64,000 nucleotides of DNA from Sulfitobacter sp. EhC04 (GTDB taxonomy: Bacteria > Pseudomonadota > Alphaproteobacteria > Rhodobacterales > Rhodobacteraceae). A program made the position numbers and the translations under genes. The number at the start of each line of letters is the position of its first letter. The stretch's first letter is position 1. The notes beneath the pieces were generated by a model that was given only the letters and a program-made list of their open reading frames with translations, ran no database searches and was not told the DNA's origin. Location: NCBI RefSeq assembly GCF_001650875.1, contig NZ_LXYI01000031.1, forward strand, positions 1 to 64,000, read 5' to 3'. Below, piece by piece: positions 7,719-16,863 of this stretch.

Positions 7719-8381
7719 ATGAAACTCAAACTCACCGCTGCATCGGCAGGTCTGGCCGCCCTTCTGGGCTGCGCGCCCAGTTCCGATCCGGTCTATACCC
7801 AGTTCTACAGCGAAGCGGGCGCGCTGGCTGACACCGGCTACTTTGGCAATGCCACGCTGAACAACCGTTTGGTGATGACGGGCGAGCGGCAATATACCTT
7901 CGATCTGGCCAACCGATTTGCCAGCGAAGTGACATCGGTCGTTAACTTCGAATTCAATTCATGGCAATTGGACGGCAATGCCCAGGCGATCCTGCGCCAG
8001 CAAGCCAGCTGGATTCGCCAGTTCCCGGAAATCCGCTTCCGCGTTTATGGTCACACCGACGCAGTGGGCTCGAACCGCTACAACAAGGGCCTTGGCCTGC
8101 GCCGTGCCAATGCCGTCGTCAGCTATCTGTCGACCCTCGGCATCAGCCGCAGCCGTCTCGAAGCCGTTGTTTCCTTTGGCGAAACCCAGCCCTTGATCGT
8201 GACACAGGGCCGCGAGCGCAAGAACCGCCGCACCGTCACCGAGGTCAGCGGCTTTGTGGAACGCCACCCCACTGTTCTCGATGGCAAATACGCGCAGATC
8301 ATCTATCGCGACTACGTCGCAAGCGGCGTGCCGCCCAGTCAGCTGAGCGAGACGCTGACCGCAGGGGTCGGCGGCCAGTAA
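7719..8381 (+). CDS. OmpA-family lipoprotein in the Tad locus
   Basis: A 220-residue predicted lipoprotein. The lipobox LLGC puts Cys18 at the mature N-terminus. Residues of about 90-185 form an OmpA C-terminal domain (VNFEFNSWQLDGNAQAIL, VYGHTDAVGSNRYNKGLGLRRA), which binds peptidoglycan. It sits between cpaC and cpaE, where CpaD is found in other Tad loci, and may do that job by anchoring the secretin to the wall; this is inference from position. The ATG at 7719 is preceded by AAGG at 7709-7712. An in-frame ATG at 7701 is the alternative. Confidence 0.85.
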   Translation: MKLKLTAASAGLAALLGCAPSSDPVYTQFYSEAGALADTGYFGNATLNNRLVMTGERQYTFDLANRFASEVTSVVNFEFNSWQLDGNAQAILRQQASWIRQFPEIRFRVYGHTDAVGSNRYNKGLGLRRANAVVSYLSTLGISRSRLEAVVSFGETQPLIVTQGRERKNRRTVTEVSGFVERHPTVLDGKYAQIIYRDYVASGVPPSQLSETLTAGVGGQ

Positions 8382-8391
8382 TCCGGACAGC

Positions 8392-8417
8392 AAGGGGGCC
8401 AGTGGCCCCCTTCTTCT
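8392..8417 (+). terminator. rho-independent terminator after the OmpA-like gene
   Basis: A 9-bp stem AAGGGGGCC/GGCCCCCTT with an AGT loop, followed by CTTCTT. Further on, GGTCTGAT (8451-8458) pairs with ATCAGACC (8501-8508) just before TTTTT, a second and weaker candidate with a long loop. Confidence 0.75.
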
Positions 8418-8669
8418 TGCGCGCTGATGGCTGCTGCGCGCCCGCGTAACGGTCTGATCAATCTAAGCCGCAGCGCCTGATCGTTTCAACATACCCAACA
8501 ATCAGACCTTTTTAGCCCCAATCTCGCCCAAGTTTACCGCGATATTCACCTCAATAGGACAGATGTGTCTGTGCAGAATGCCAGACATGGGTGACAGCGC
8601 GGGGCCGAAACTGCATAGGAACAGCAGCCGCTCCAGCCGCCAAACCCTTGTGAGTAGAGGAAAAGGGCT

Positions 8670-9911
8670 ATGAGTAGCGTAATGCCGCAACCAGAGACAG
8701 CGCCGATTGTTGCCTGCACCGTCAGCCGTGACGTGCAGAATTTCGATCTTTTGATCGAAGACATGGAAGATTCCATGGGCGAAAGCTGGGGCGATCTTGG
8801 TTTTGCCGAAGCGCTTGCCTTTTTCAGCCAGCCCGAGGCCTCCGCGATGGAATTCATTGCCCTGGCGATGGATCAGGAGGACGAGGACAACCTTGTTCTG
8901 ATGACAGAGATCATCAGCCAGGCCAAGGCCCACGGCATCAAGGTTATCCTGATCGCAGAGGATGTAACCCCCGCCGCGCTGCACAGCCTGCTGCGGCAAG
9001 GTGCCGATGAATTTGTCCCCTACCCCCTGCCCGAGGGCGAGTTGGCGCAGGCCATCACCCGCGTGCGCATGGCAGATCAACCGGCCCCGCAACACGTTGA
9101 AACCAGCGGCCCCAGCCTGCGCGCAGGTGTCAACAAGAATGGCGCGGTGATCGTGGTACACGGCCTTGCCGGTGGCACCGGCAGCACCACCATGGCCGTG
9201 AACCTGGCATGGGAACTGGCCACGGCTGACAAGAAATCCGCGCCTTCTGTCTGCTTGCTGGACCTCGATTTTCAGTATGGCTCTGTTGCGACCTTCCTTG
9301 ACCTGCCGCGCCGTGAGGCCGTCTATGAGATGCTGTCGGACACCGAAACCATGGACGACGAAATCTTTGGCCAGGCGATGCTGACCTACGAAGACAAGCT
9401 GAACGTGCTGACCGCACCCACCGACATGCTGCCACTGGACCTGCTGAGCTCCGAAGACATCGAACGTGTGCTGACCATCGCGCGCAGCCAATTCGATTAT
9501 GTGGTGATCGACATGCCCTCGACGCTGGTGCAATGGTCCGAAACCGTTCTCAATCAGGCGCATGTCTATTTTGCCATGCTGGAACTCGATATGCGGTCTG
9601 CCCAGAACACGCTGCGCTTCAAACGTGCGCTCCAGTCCGAGGATCTGCCGGTTGAAAAGCTGCGGTATGTGCTGAACCGCGCACCCAAGTTCACCGACCT
9701 GAACGGCAAGGGCCGCGTCAAGCGGATGGCGGAATCGCTGAGCATCTCGATTGACGTGCAACTGCCCGACGGCGGCAAGCCGATCACCCAGGCCAACGAC
9801 CATGGCCTGCCGCTTGCCAATTCTGCGCCGAAAAGCCCGCTGCGCCGCGAAATCGCCAAGCTTGCCGCCTCAATCCATCATTTGAAAGGCGATCAGGCTG
9901 AAGCCGCCTGA
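8670..9911 (+). CDS. cpaE: Tad locus ATPase-like protein CpaE/TadZ
   Basis: A 413-residue protein with an N-terminal receiver-like domain (about 15-135) and a C-terminal ParA/MinD-like domain (about 150-380). In Tad systems it places the machinery in the cell. The Walker A region reads GLAGGTGSTT: the P-loop lysine of GGxGK[TS]T is replaced by serine, and the lysine that marks MinD-type loops is also missing. A Walker B-like VVIDMP is kept. The protein may therefore bind nucleotide weakly or not at all. It starts a long run of closely spaced genes to 15371. Confidence 0.9.
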   Translation: MSSVMPQPETAPIVACTVSRDVQNFDLLIEDMEDSMGESWGDLGFAEALAFFSQPEASAMEFIALAMDQEDEDNLVLMTEIISQAKAHGIKVILIAEDVTPAALHSLLRQGADEFVPYPLPEGELAQAITRVRMADQPAPQHVETSGPSLRAGVNKNGAVIVVHGLAGGTGSTTMAVNLAWELATADKKSAPSVCLLDLDFQYGSVATFLDLPRREAVYEMLSDTETMDDEIFGQAMLTYEDKLNVLTAPTDMLPLDLLSSEDIERVLTIARSQFDYVVIDMPSTLVQWSETVLNQAHVYFAMLELDMRSAQNTLRFKRALQSEDLPVEKLRYVLNRAPKFTDLNGKGRVKRMAESLSISIDVQLPDGGKPITQANDHGLPLANSAPKSPLRREIAKLAASIHHLKGDQAEAA

Positions 9912-9935
9912 TCCCCGAACTGAAAGAGCACAGCC

Positions 9936-11369
9936 ATGTTTTCGAAGTACAAGAAGGCGTCAGACGCCGCACCGGCCCGCAAACCGGCAGCGGTTGTCGA
10001 TCTGGCCCCGCCGCCCGCCGCCACGGCGGCAAAATCGGTTGTGCGCAAGGCGGCGCAACCGGCCGCAGCCGCGCCCATCGACAAGGATGTGAAGCGCAAG
10101 CAGCGGATGGGCGAAATCAAGCTGGAACTGCACCGTGCCCTGCTGGACAACCTGAACCTGGCAGCGCTGGAACATGCGACGGAAGCCGACCTGCGGCAGG
10201 AAATCAATGCGATCTCGGCGGAAATCCTGGCCGAAAAAAGCATCGTTCTGAACCGCGAAGACCGGATGACGCTGAACTCCGAACTCTTTGACGAGGTCAC
10301 GGGCCTTGGCCCGTTGGAAACTCTGCTCAAAGATGACTCGGTCAACGATATTCTGGTGAACGGCCCGCAGCAGATTTTCGTCGAACGCGACGGCAAACTG
10401 CAATTGACCGATGTTACCTTCAAGGATGAAAAGCACCTGCTGCGCATCATCGACAAGATCGTGTCGGCCGTGGGCCGCCGGGTCGATGAATCCAACCCCT
10501 ATGTGGACGCCCGTTTGCAGGATGGCTCGCGTTTCAACGCGATGGTGCCGCCGGTCGCCGTGGACGGCAGCCTTGTCTCCATCCGTAAGTTCAAGAAGGA
10601 CAAGCTGGCCATCGACGATCTGGTCAACTTCGGGGCCTTTACCGAGGAAATGGCCGCCTATCTTCAGGCCGCCGTGGCGACGCGTCTCAATATCATCGTG
10701 TCGGGTGGTACGGGTTCGGGTAAAACGACCACGCTCAACGCATTGTCGTCCTTCATCGACAACGCCGAACGCATCCTGACCATCGAGGATACGGCGGAAC
10801 TTCAGCTGCAACAGACCCATGTGGGCCGGATGGAAAGCCGCCCCGCCAACGTCGAGGGCAAGGGCGAGGTTTCCCCCCGCGACTGTCTGAAAAACGCCCT
10901 GCGGATGCGTCCTGACCGGATCATCGTGGGTGAGACGCGTGGCGAAGAGGTGATCGACATGTTGCAGGCCATGAACACCGGCCACGACGGGTCGATGACC
11001 ACAATCCACGCCAACTCTGCCCGCGACGGGGTGTCCCGTCTGGAGAACATGATCGCCATGGCGGGGATCGAAATGCCGCTGAAAGCCGTGCGCAGCCAGA
11101 TTTCATCGGCTGTGAACCTGATTGTGCAGGCCTCGCGCCTGCAGGACGGTTCGCGCCGCATGACCTCGATCACCGAAATCACCGGCATGGAAGGCGACGT
11201 GATCTCCATGCAGGAAATATTCCGCTATCAGCGTGTGGGCCTGACGCCCGACAACAAGATCATCGGCCATTTCACCGCCACCGGCGTGCGCAGCCACTAT
11301 GCGGAACGCTTCCGCATGTGGGGCTATGACCTGCCGTCCTCCATCTATGAACCGATTGCGGCCCAATAG
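9936..11369 (+). CDS. cpaF: Tad pilus assembly ATPase CpaF/TadA
   Basis: A 477-residue secretion ATPase of the VirB11/PulE superfamily that drives pilus assembly from the cytoplasm. An Ala/Pro-rich N-terminal tail of about 50 residues precedes the N-terminal domain. Walker A is GGTGSGKTT at about residues 257-265, followed by [12 protein letters not shown] (Asp box), [14 protein letters not shown] (Walker B region) and the His box [13 protein letters not shown]. All motifs are intact, in contrast to cpaE. The start lies 24 bases after cpaE. Confidence 0.95.
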   Translation: MFSKYKKASDAAPARKPAAVVDLAPPPAATAAKSVVRKAAQPAAAAPIDKDVKRKQRMGEIKLELHRALLDNLNLAALEHATEADLRQEINAISAEILAEKSIVLNREDRMTLNSELFDEVTGLGPLETLLKDDSVNDILVNGPQQIFVERDGKLQLTDVTFKDEKHLLRIIDKIVSAVGRRVDESNPYVDARLQDGSRFNAMVPPVAVDGSLVSIRKFKKDKLAIDDLVNFGAFTEEMAAYLQAAVATRLNIIVSGGTGSGKTTTLNALSSFIDNAERILTIEDTAELQLQQTHVGRMESRPANVEGKGEVSPRDCLKNALRMRPDRIIVGETRGEEVIDMLQAMNTGHDGSMTTIHANSARDGVSRLENMIAMAGIEMPLKAVRSQISSAVNLIVQASRLQDGSRRMTSITEITGMEGDVISMQEIFRYQRVGLTPDNKIIGHFTATGVRSHYAERFRMWGYDLPSSIYEPIAAQ

Positions 11370-11444
11370 GCTGCACCACAAGAAACTCGCGGCCCGATGG
11401 GCCGTGCCACATGAATGCAGCCGCCCCTGTAAGGAATTAGTGCA

Positions 11445-12407
11445 ATGAGCGCCGAACCAATCATCTACGGCCTGATCTTCATCGGTGTGCTGGTGCTGGT
11501 CGAGGGCCTGTACCTTGTCGCCTTTGGTAAATCCATCAGCCTCAACAGCCGCGTGAACCGCCGCCTTGAGATGCTGGAAAAAGGCACCCGCCGCGAGGAG
11601 GTGCTGGACAAGCTGCGCAAGGAAATGCAGCAGCATATGGATGCCAAGACCATCCCGCTGTATTCGCTGCTGTCGATCAAGGCACAGAAGGCGGCCATCG
11701 CCTTTACACCCAAACAGCTTTTGATGATCATGGCAGGGGTTTCTGCCGCTGCCTTCATGGCGCTGACCGTGGGCACGGAAACCGACGCGCCGGTGCGCGC
11801 CCTTCTGTCGGTCGGGATCGGTGTCGGCGGGGTGTATTTCTGGATCTCGGCCAAGGCGAACAAACGCATGGGCATGATCGAGGAACAGCTTCCCGATGCG
11901 GTGGAACTGATGGTGCGTTCACTTCGGGTAGGGCATCCGTTCTCCAACGCCATTTCAATCGTGTCCAAGGAAATCCAGGATCCGCTGGCCTCCGAATTCG
12001 GGGTCATCGCCGATGAATCCGCCTATGGCCGCGACGTGGGCGAGGCGCTCAAGGACATGGCCGAACGTCTGGACATGCAGGATTTGCGCTTTCTTGCTGT
12101 GGCCGTGACGATCCAGCAGCAGTCAGGCGGTAACCTGGCCGAGATCCTTGCCGGTCTGGCCAAGGTGATCCGCGCCCGTTTCCGCCTGTTCCGCCGGGTC
12201 AAGGCGATCACGGCAGAGGCAAAATGGTCCGGCAAGTTCCTGTCTGCCTTCCCCATCGTGGCGCTGATCGTGATCAACGTCTCCGACCCGCACTACTATG
12301 ACGAAGTGCGCGACCATGCGATGTTCATCCCCGCCTGTTTCCTCGTGGGTATCTTCCTGGCGATGAACCTCTTCGTGATGCGCATTCTCACCGACATCAA
12401 AGTGTAA
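11445..12407 (+). CDS. tadB: Tad inner-membrane platform protein TadB
   Basis: A 320-residue polytopic membrane protein with a T2SSF domain at about 150-285 (EEQLPDAVELMVRSLRVG) and hydrophobic segments at about 7-27, 85-130, 265-280 and 293-315. With TadC it forms the platform that CpaF acts on. The ATG at 11445 is preceded by AAGGA. The gene ends ten bases before tadC. Confidence 0.92.
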   Translation: MSAEPIIYGLIFIGVLVLVEGLYLVAFGKSISLNSRVNRRLEMLEKGTRREEVLDKLRKEMQQHMDAKTIPLYSLLSIKAQKAAIAFTPKQLLMIMAGVSAAAFMALTVGTETDAPVRALLSVGIGVGGVYFWISAKANKRMGMIEEQLPDAVELMVRSLRVGHPFSNAISIVSKEIQDPLASEFGVIADESAYGRDVGEALKDMAERLDMQDLRFLAVAVTIQQQSGGNLAEILAGLAKVIRARFRLFRRVKAITAEAKWSGKFLSAFPIVALIVINVSDPHYYDEVRDHAMFIPACFLVGIFLAMNLFVMRILTDIKV

Positions 12408-12416
12408 GGCACGGAC

Positions 12417-13403
12417 ATGGATATCCTTTTACAGATCAACGATCAGATCACCCAGGTCCTCGGCCCGATGGGGTTGATCATCATCGCGGGTGTCGCGGGC
12501 TTTATCATGGTGGCAACCGTCGCCATCATGTACCTGCGCCAACCCGAGGACCCGCTGACCAAGCTCAAGCGCAACGCGGCGAACCCCGGCAAGGCGGATC
12601 AAAGCGCCAAGCTGCGCCAGGCCGACCAGAACGCACAATTGCAGAAGTTCGCGAAATTCCTGGAACCAGAGGATGTTGCGGAATTGTCCGCCAAACAGCT
12701 CGTCCTGCGCCAGGCTGGCTACCAGTCGCGCGACGCCGTGCGCATTTTTTACTTCGCACAGATGGCGCTGGGGCTGCTCGGCATGGCGGCGGGCATTTTC
12801 TATACCGGCATCCTTGGCGGTGGCGAAGGCATGAGCACCCAAAAGACCATGATCTACACCCTGATGCCCGGCGCATTGGGTTATTTCCTGCCGAAATACT
12901 GGGTGACGCGCCGCGTCGAGGCACGCAAGGAGGAAATCACCCGCGGTTTCCCCGATGCATTGGACATGATGCTGGTCTGCGTCGAGGCTGGCCAGTCGCT
13001 GGACCAATGCATTGTCCGCGTCAGCGCGGAACTGCGTGCGTCCTATCGCGCCCTGTCCGAAGAATTCCAGATCGTTGCCTACGAGATGAAGGCCGGCAAG
13101 GACAAGATCACAGTGCTCAACGACATGGGCGAACGCTGCGGCGTGCAGGACGTGTCGTCTTTCGTGACCGTTCTGGTCCAGTCGGCCGCCTTCGGTACGT
13201 CGATTTCGGATGCGCTGCGGGTCTATGCCGGGGAAATGCGTGATAAACGCGTGATGCGCGCCGAAGAGGCCGCAAACAAGTTGCCAACCAAGATGACCCT
13301 TGCCACAATGATGCTCACGGTGCCGCCGCTGCTGATCATTCTTGTGGGTCCTTCGGTCCATGGCATCACGCAACTTGGCAATATGGGTGGACTGGCGGAA
13401 TAA
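12417..13403 (+). CDS. tadC: Tad inner-membrane platform protein TadC
   Basis: A 328-residue partner of TadB with a T2SSF domain in the C-terminal half (FPDALDMMLVCVEAGQSLDQ). Hydrophobic segments are seen near 18-40, 110-135, 140-160 and 295-318. Its stop overlaps the tadD start by one base (TAATG), which points to translational coupling. Confidence 0.92.
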   Translation: MDILLQINDQITQVLGPMGLIIIAGVAGFIMVATVAIMYLRQPEDPLTKLKRNAANPGKADQSAKLRQADQNAQLQKFAKFLEPEDVAELSAKQLVLRQAGYQSRDAVRIFYFAQMALGLLGMAAGIFYTGILGGGEGMSTQKTMIYTLMPGALGYFLPKYWVTRRVEARKEEITRGFPDALDMMLVCVEAGQSLDQCIVRVSAELRASYRALSEEFQIVAYEMKAGKDKITVLNDMGERCGVQDVSSFVTVLVQSAAFGTSISDALRVYAGEMRDKRVMRAEEAANKLPTKMTLATMMLTVPPLLIILVGPSVHGITQLGNMGGLAE

Positions 13404-13984
13404 TGACACCACGACACGGGCGCGGTTTTTTCCCTGCCCTTGCTCTGACCACGATCCTTGGATTGGCCGCCTGTTCACCGGGCGGCTTTTCCGCGTTGAA
13501 GCCGGATCAGGTCTATGCCCCCGGTGTCGACCAACGGGCAGAGGCGGTTGACGGCGTCGAAGTGGGCCACCGCCTGATCGCCGCCGGGCAATACGAGCTG
13601 GCCATCAAATCCTTCAACCGCGCCGCCCTCGATCAGGGGCTGAATGGCGAAGTGCTGTCGGGTCTCGGCTCTGCCAACCTTGGGCTTGGTCGCCTTGGGC
13701 AGGCCGAAACCCTGCTGCGCCGTGCCGTAAAAGAAGAAGGCGGGCAGCCCGAAGTCTGGAACAACCTCGGCGTTGTCCTGATGGAACGGGGCAAGACCGT
13801 CGAGGCGGAACAGATTTTCAAGAAAGCCTATGCGCTCGACAATGGCCAAAGTGACGCAATCCGCGACAATCTTCGCTTGGCACTCGCCAAATCGCAAAAT
13901 TCTGATAACGTAGAACTTGACGACAACGATTATAAGCTCGTGCGCCGGGGCGGCGGTAATTTCCTTATCACAGCCCCTCTTTAA
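13403..13984 (+). CDS. tadD: TadD-type TPR lipoprotein (first)
   Basis: A 193-residue lipoprotein with lipobox LAAC (Cys24) and tetratricopeptide repeats at about 50-155 (AAGQYELAIKSFNRAA, GRLGQAETLLRRAV, GKTVEAEQIFKKAYAL). TadD proteins are thought to guide secretin assembly at the outer membrane, in the manner of pilotins. It overlaps tadC by one base. The tail GGGNFLITAPL is short and non-repetitive. Confidence 0.88.
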   Translation: MTPRHGRGFFPALALTTILGLAACSPGGFSALKPDQVYAPGVDQRAEAVDGVEVGHRLIAAGQYELAIKSFNRAALDQGLNGEVLSGLGSANLGLGRLGQAETLLRRAVKEEGGQPEVWNNLGVVLMERGKTVEAEQIFKKAYALDNGQSDAIRDNLRLALAKSQNSDNVELDDNDYKLVRRGGGNFLITAPL

Positions 13985-14023
13985 CGACACCGGCATCGAG
14001 GTAGAGCAGAAAAGGACGCAAAC

Positions 14024-14872
14024 ATGCGCCACCCTATTCTTTTGGCCGTCTGCATCGCAGGCGTGACCGCTGTTGCAGGCTGCGGCGAAAAAGACCCCAA
14101 CGCCACCGTGGAACGTGCCTTCAAGGACGTCAACGTGGTGGACGAAACCAACCTCTCCGACGTGATGCTGACGGTTGCCGACCCGAATGAGGCGGTGACG
14201 TATTTCGCGCGCTCCGCCGCCGAGAAACCCGACAACATCAGCCACCAGCGCGGTCTCGCATCCTCGCTGATCCGGGCAAAGCGGGTGACAGAAGGTGCTG
14301 TCGCCTGGTCCAAGGTGACCAAGATGAAAGACGCCACCAGCGACGACAGCGTCGAATATGCCGATGCGCTGATCCGTGCGGGCGACTGGGCCAAGGCGGA
14401 AAAGGTTCTCGACGGCGTGCCGCCCACCCATGAGACATTCAAGCGCTACAGGCTTGAGGCGCTGGTCGCCGACAGCAAGCAGGAATGGAAGAAGGCAGAC
14501 AGCTTTTACGAGATTGCGGTCGGGCTGACCACCACGCCGGGTGCCGTGATGAACAACTGGGGCTATTCCAAACTGACTCGCGGCGACTATGCCGAGGCGG
14601 AGCGGCTGTTCTCTGAATCCGTGCGCCAGGACACCACCCTGTTCACGGCCAAGAACAACCTGATCCTGGCGCGCGCCGCACAGCGCGATTACACCCTGCC
14701 CGTGATCCCGATGGACCAGACTGAACGCGCACAACTGCTGCACACCATGGCATTGTCGGCGATCAAGAAGGGTGATGTGGAAACCGGCAAAGGCCTGTTG
14801 CGCGAAGCCATTGATACGCATCCGCAGCATTTCGAGGCCGCTGTGCGCTCGCTGCGCGCGCTGGAAAGCTAG
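14024..14872 (+). CDS. TadD-like TPR lipoprotein (second)
   Basis: A 282-residue lipoprotein (lipobox VAGC, Cys20) with degenerate TPR repeats across residues 60-275, including VMNNWGYSKLTRGDYAEAERLFSES (given in parts: WGYSKLTRGDYAEAERLF). It follows the first TadD by 39 bases and precedes the prepilin peptidase by four bases, so it belongs to the pilus operon. Tandem TPR lipoproteins are a regular feature of roseobacter Tad loci; the separate roles are not known to me. Confidence 0.85.
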   Translation: MRHPILLAVCIAGVTAVAGCGEKDPNATVERAFKDVNVVDETNLSDVMLTVADPNEAVTYFARSAAEKPDNISHQRGLASSLIRAKRVTEGAVAWSKVTKMKDATSDDSVEYADALIRAGDWAKAEKVLDGVPPTHETFKRYRLEALVADSKQEWKKADSFYEIAVGLTTTPGAVMNNWGYSKLTRGDYAEAERLFSESVRQDTTLFTAKNNLILARAAQRDYTLPVIPMDQTERAQLLHTMALSAIKKGDVETGKGLLREAIDTHPQHFEAAVRSLRALES

Positions 14873-14876
14873 TCCG

Positions 14877-15371
14877 GTGACAATCAGCGCCACAGTCGCC
14901 CTGTGGTTCCTGCCCTTTGTCCTGCCGATCTGCCTGTACGTCGCCTATACCGACATGGCGCTGATGAAGATCACCAACAAGGCTGTGATCCTGTTGGGCC
15001 TGATCTTTGTCGTACTGGGTTTTTTCCTGATGCCCTTCGACAGCTACCTGTGGCGGTTGGCGGCGCTGCTGATCGTGCTGGCAGTCGGCGTGATCCTGAA
15101 TGCGGCAGGGGTCCTGGGCGCGGGTGATGCGAAATTCGCCGCTGCCGCCGCCCCCTATGTTGCGCTGGGCGATCTGCGCCTGCTGATGTCGCTTTTCATG
15201 GTGATACTTCTGGCGGCTGTCGTGGCGCATAAGGGGGCCAAATATTCACCCCTGCGGCGGATGGCCCCGGAATGGGTCAGCTGGGAGCAGACGAAAAAGT
15301 TCCCCATGGGCCTCGCCCTTGGCCCCACTTTGGCCATCTATCTGATCCTCGGTGCGCTCTATGGTGCCTGA
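14877..15371 (+). CDS. cpaA: prepilin peptidase CpaA/TadV (A24 family)
   Basis: A 164-residue integral membrane aspartic protease that removes the leader of the Flp pilins. The two catalytic aspartates are seen: Asp26 in YTDMALMKITN and Asp84 in GAGDAKF. About five hydrophobic segments fit the short TadV type, which lacks the methylase domain of PilD. The start is GTG at 14877, four bases after the previous stop; the only upstream ATG would read into the preceding gene. Confidence 0.9.
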   Translation: MTISATVALWFLPFVLPICLYVAYTDMALMKITNKAVILLGLIFVVLGFFLMPFDSYLWRLAALLIVLAVGVILNAAGVLGAGDAKFAAAAAPYVALGDLRLLMSLFMVILLAAVVAHKGAKYSPLRRMAPEWVSWEQTKKFPMGLALGPTLAIYLILGALYGA

Positions 15372-15438
15372 TAAACGCCATAATCCACCGTTAAATACCG
15401 CCTGAGCAGACAACGCCCCGCCCGAGAGGAGCCGCACC

Positions 15439-16746
15439 GTGAACATGCAGACCAGCGCCGTCATGGCCCCGCCGCCGCCCAAGCGGCTCGAAGACATGAA
15501 ATTGCCGATCGTGATGATGCGGGACATCCTGCTCAAGACGATTTTCCGCAAGAACGTCGATCTGGTCAGCGAACTCTCCGCCGCCATCTGTCTGCCGATC
15601 CCGGTGACCCAGGAACTGGTCGACATGGCCCGCACCCAGCGCCTGCTGGAGGCAACCGGCACGCTGAACGCCCAGAACGGCAATGAAATGGGCTACCAAC
15701 TGACCGATGCGGGCAAGGCCCGCGCGCTGGACGCGCTGGCGCAGTCCGAATATTTCGGCCCGATGCCGGTGCCGCTGGATGTCTACCGCGAACAGGTCAA
15801 ACGCCAGTCAGTGCGCAATCTTCAGATCACCCGCGACCAATTAACCGGCGCAATGGGCCACCTTGTCCTGCCCGACAGCCTGCTCGACCACCTCGGCCCC
15901 GCTGTCAGCGCAGGCCGGTCGATCCTGATGTACGGCCCTCCCGGCAACGGCAAATCCTCCATCTCCAACGGCATCCGCGACGCTTTGGGCGACAGGGTCT
16001 ATGTGCCCCGCGCCATCGAATATGCCAGCCAGGTGATCACGGTCTATGACCCGATCGTGCACTCCAAAGCCGAGGACGAAGCGCAGGACCCGACCTCGCT
16101 GCGCCGCGTCACCCGCTATGACATGCGCTATGTCTGCTGCGAACGGCCCACGGTGATCACCGGGGGCGAATTGTCGCTCGACATGCTCGACCTCGTCTAC
16201 AACCCAACCGCCCGCACCTATCAGGCACCGCTGCAATTGAAATCCACTGGGGGCATCTTCATCGTTGACGACCTTGGCCGCCAGAAAGAACCGCCGCAAA
16301 GCATCGTCAACCGCTGGATTGTCCCGCTGGAGGAATCCAAGGATATCCTCGCCCTGCAATCGGGTGAAAAGTTCGAGGTGCCCTTTGACACACTGGTAAT
16401 CTTCTCCACCAACTTCCACCCGAACGAGATCTTCGACCAGGCCGCGTTGCGCCGGATCTTCTTCAAGATCAAGATCGACGGCCCGAACCAGCAGAACTTC
16501 CTCAAGATCTTTGCCATGGTGGCCAAGAAACGCGGCATGCCGCTGGACGAGGCGACACTGGTGCATCTGCTCAAGGTGAAATACCCCACGATCGACAACA
16601 TCTATGCGAACTACCAGCCGATCTTTCTGATCGACCAGATGATTGCGATCTGCGAATTCGAAGGGGTGCCTTACCATATGTCCCCCGACCTGATGGACCG
16701 CGCCTGGGCCAACATGTTCGTCAAGGACGAGACCATCGTAAAGTAA
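15439..16746 (+). CDS. AAA ATPase at the end of the Tad locus
   Basis: A 435-residue protein. Residues of about 20-115 look like a small helical DNA/protein-binding domain (RDILLKTIFRKNVDLVSELS, then GYQLTDAGKARALDAL). An ATPase domain follows, with Walker A GPPGNGKSS near residue 166, a Walker B-like GGIFIVDDLGRQ and a sensor-like VIFSTNFHP. It lies 67 bases after cpaA in the same direction, with its own GAGAGGAG site. Such ATPases often follow Tad operons in this order of bacteria, from memory; a link to pilus control is plausible but not shown by the sequence. Confidence 0.75.
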   Translation: MNMQTSAVMAPPPPKRLEDMKLPIVMMRDILLKTIFRKNVDLVSELSAAICLPIPVTQELVDMARTQRLLEATGTLNAQNGNEMGYQLTDAGKARALDALAQSEYFGPMPVPLDVYREQVKRQSVRNLQITRDQLTGAMGHLVLPDSLLDHLGPAVSAGRSILMYGPPGNGKSSISNGIRDALGDRVYVPRAIEYASQVITVYDPIVHSKAEDEAQDPTSLRRVTRYDMRYVCCERPTVITGGELSLDMLDLVYNPTARTYQAPLQLKSTGGIFIVDDLGRQKEPPQSIVNRWIVPLEESKDILALQSGEKFEVPFDTLVIFSTNFHPNEIFDQAALRRIFFKIKIDGPNQQNFLKIFAMVAKKRGMPLDEATLVHLLKVKYPTIDNIYANYQPIFLIDQMIAICEFEGVPYHMSPDLMDRAWANMFVKDETIVK

Positions 16747-16863
16747 GGGGTCAGGACGCGGCCTGGCCAGAATATTGCGCCACCCTCCCGCTTCCCTATG
16801 CCAAAAATGCCTCCGGCGGTCCGGGGGCTGGCCCCCGGTCCATCCCATGCTAACTTGCGCTCC

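Noticed and set aside
8502..9803. Long open frame on the minus strand opposite cpaE (433 codons)
   Set aside because: It lies fully antisense to an intact, recognisable gene; GC-rich codon use makes such shadow frames common here.
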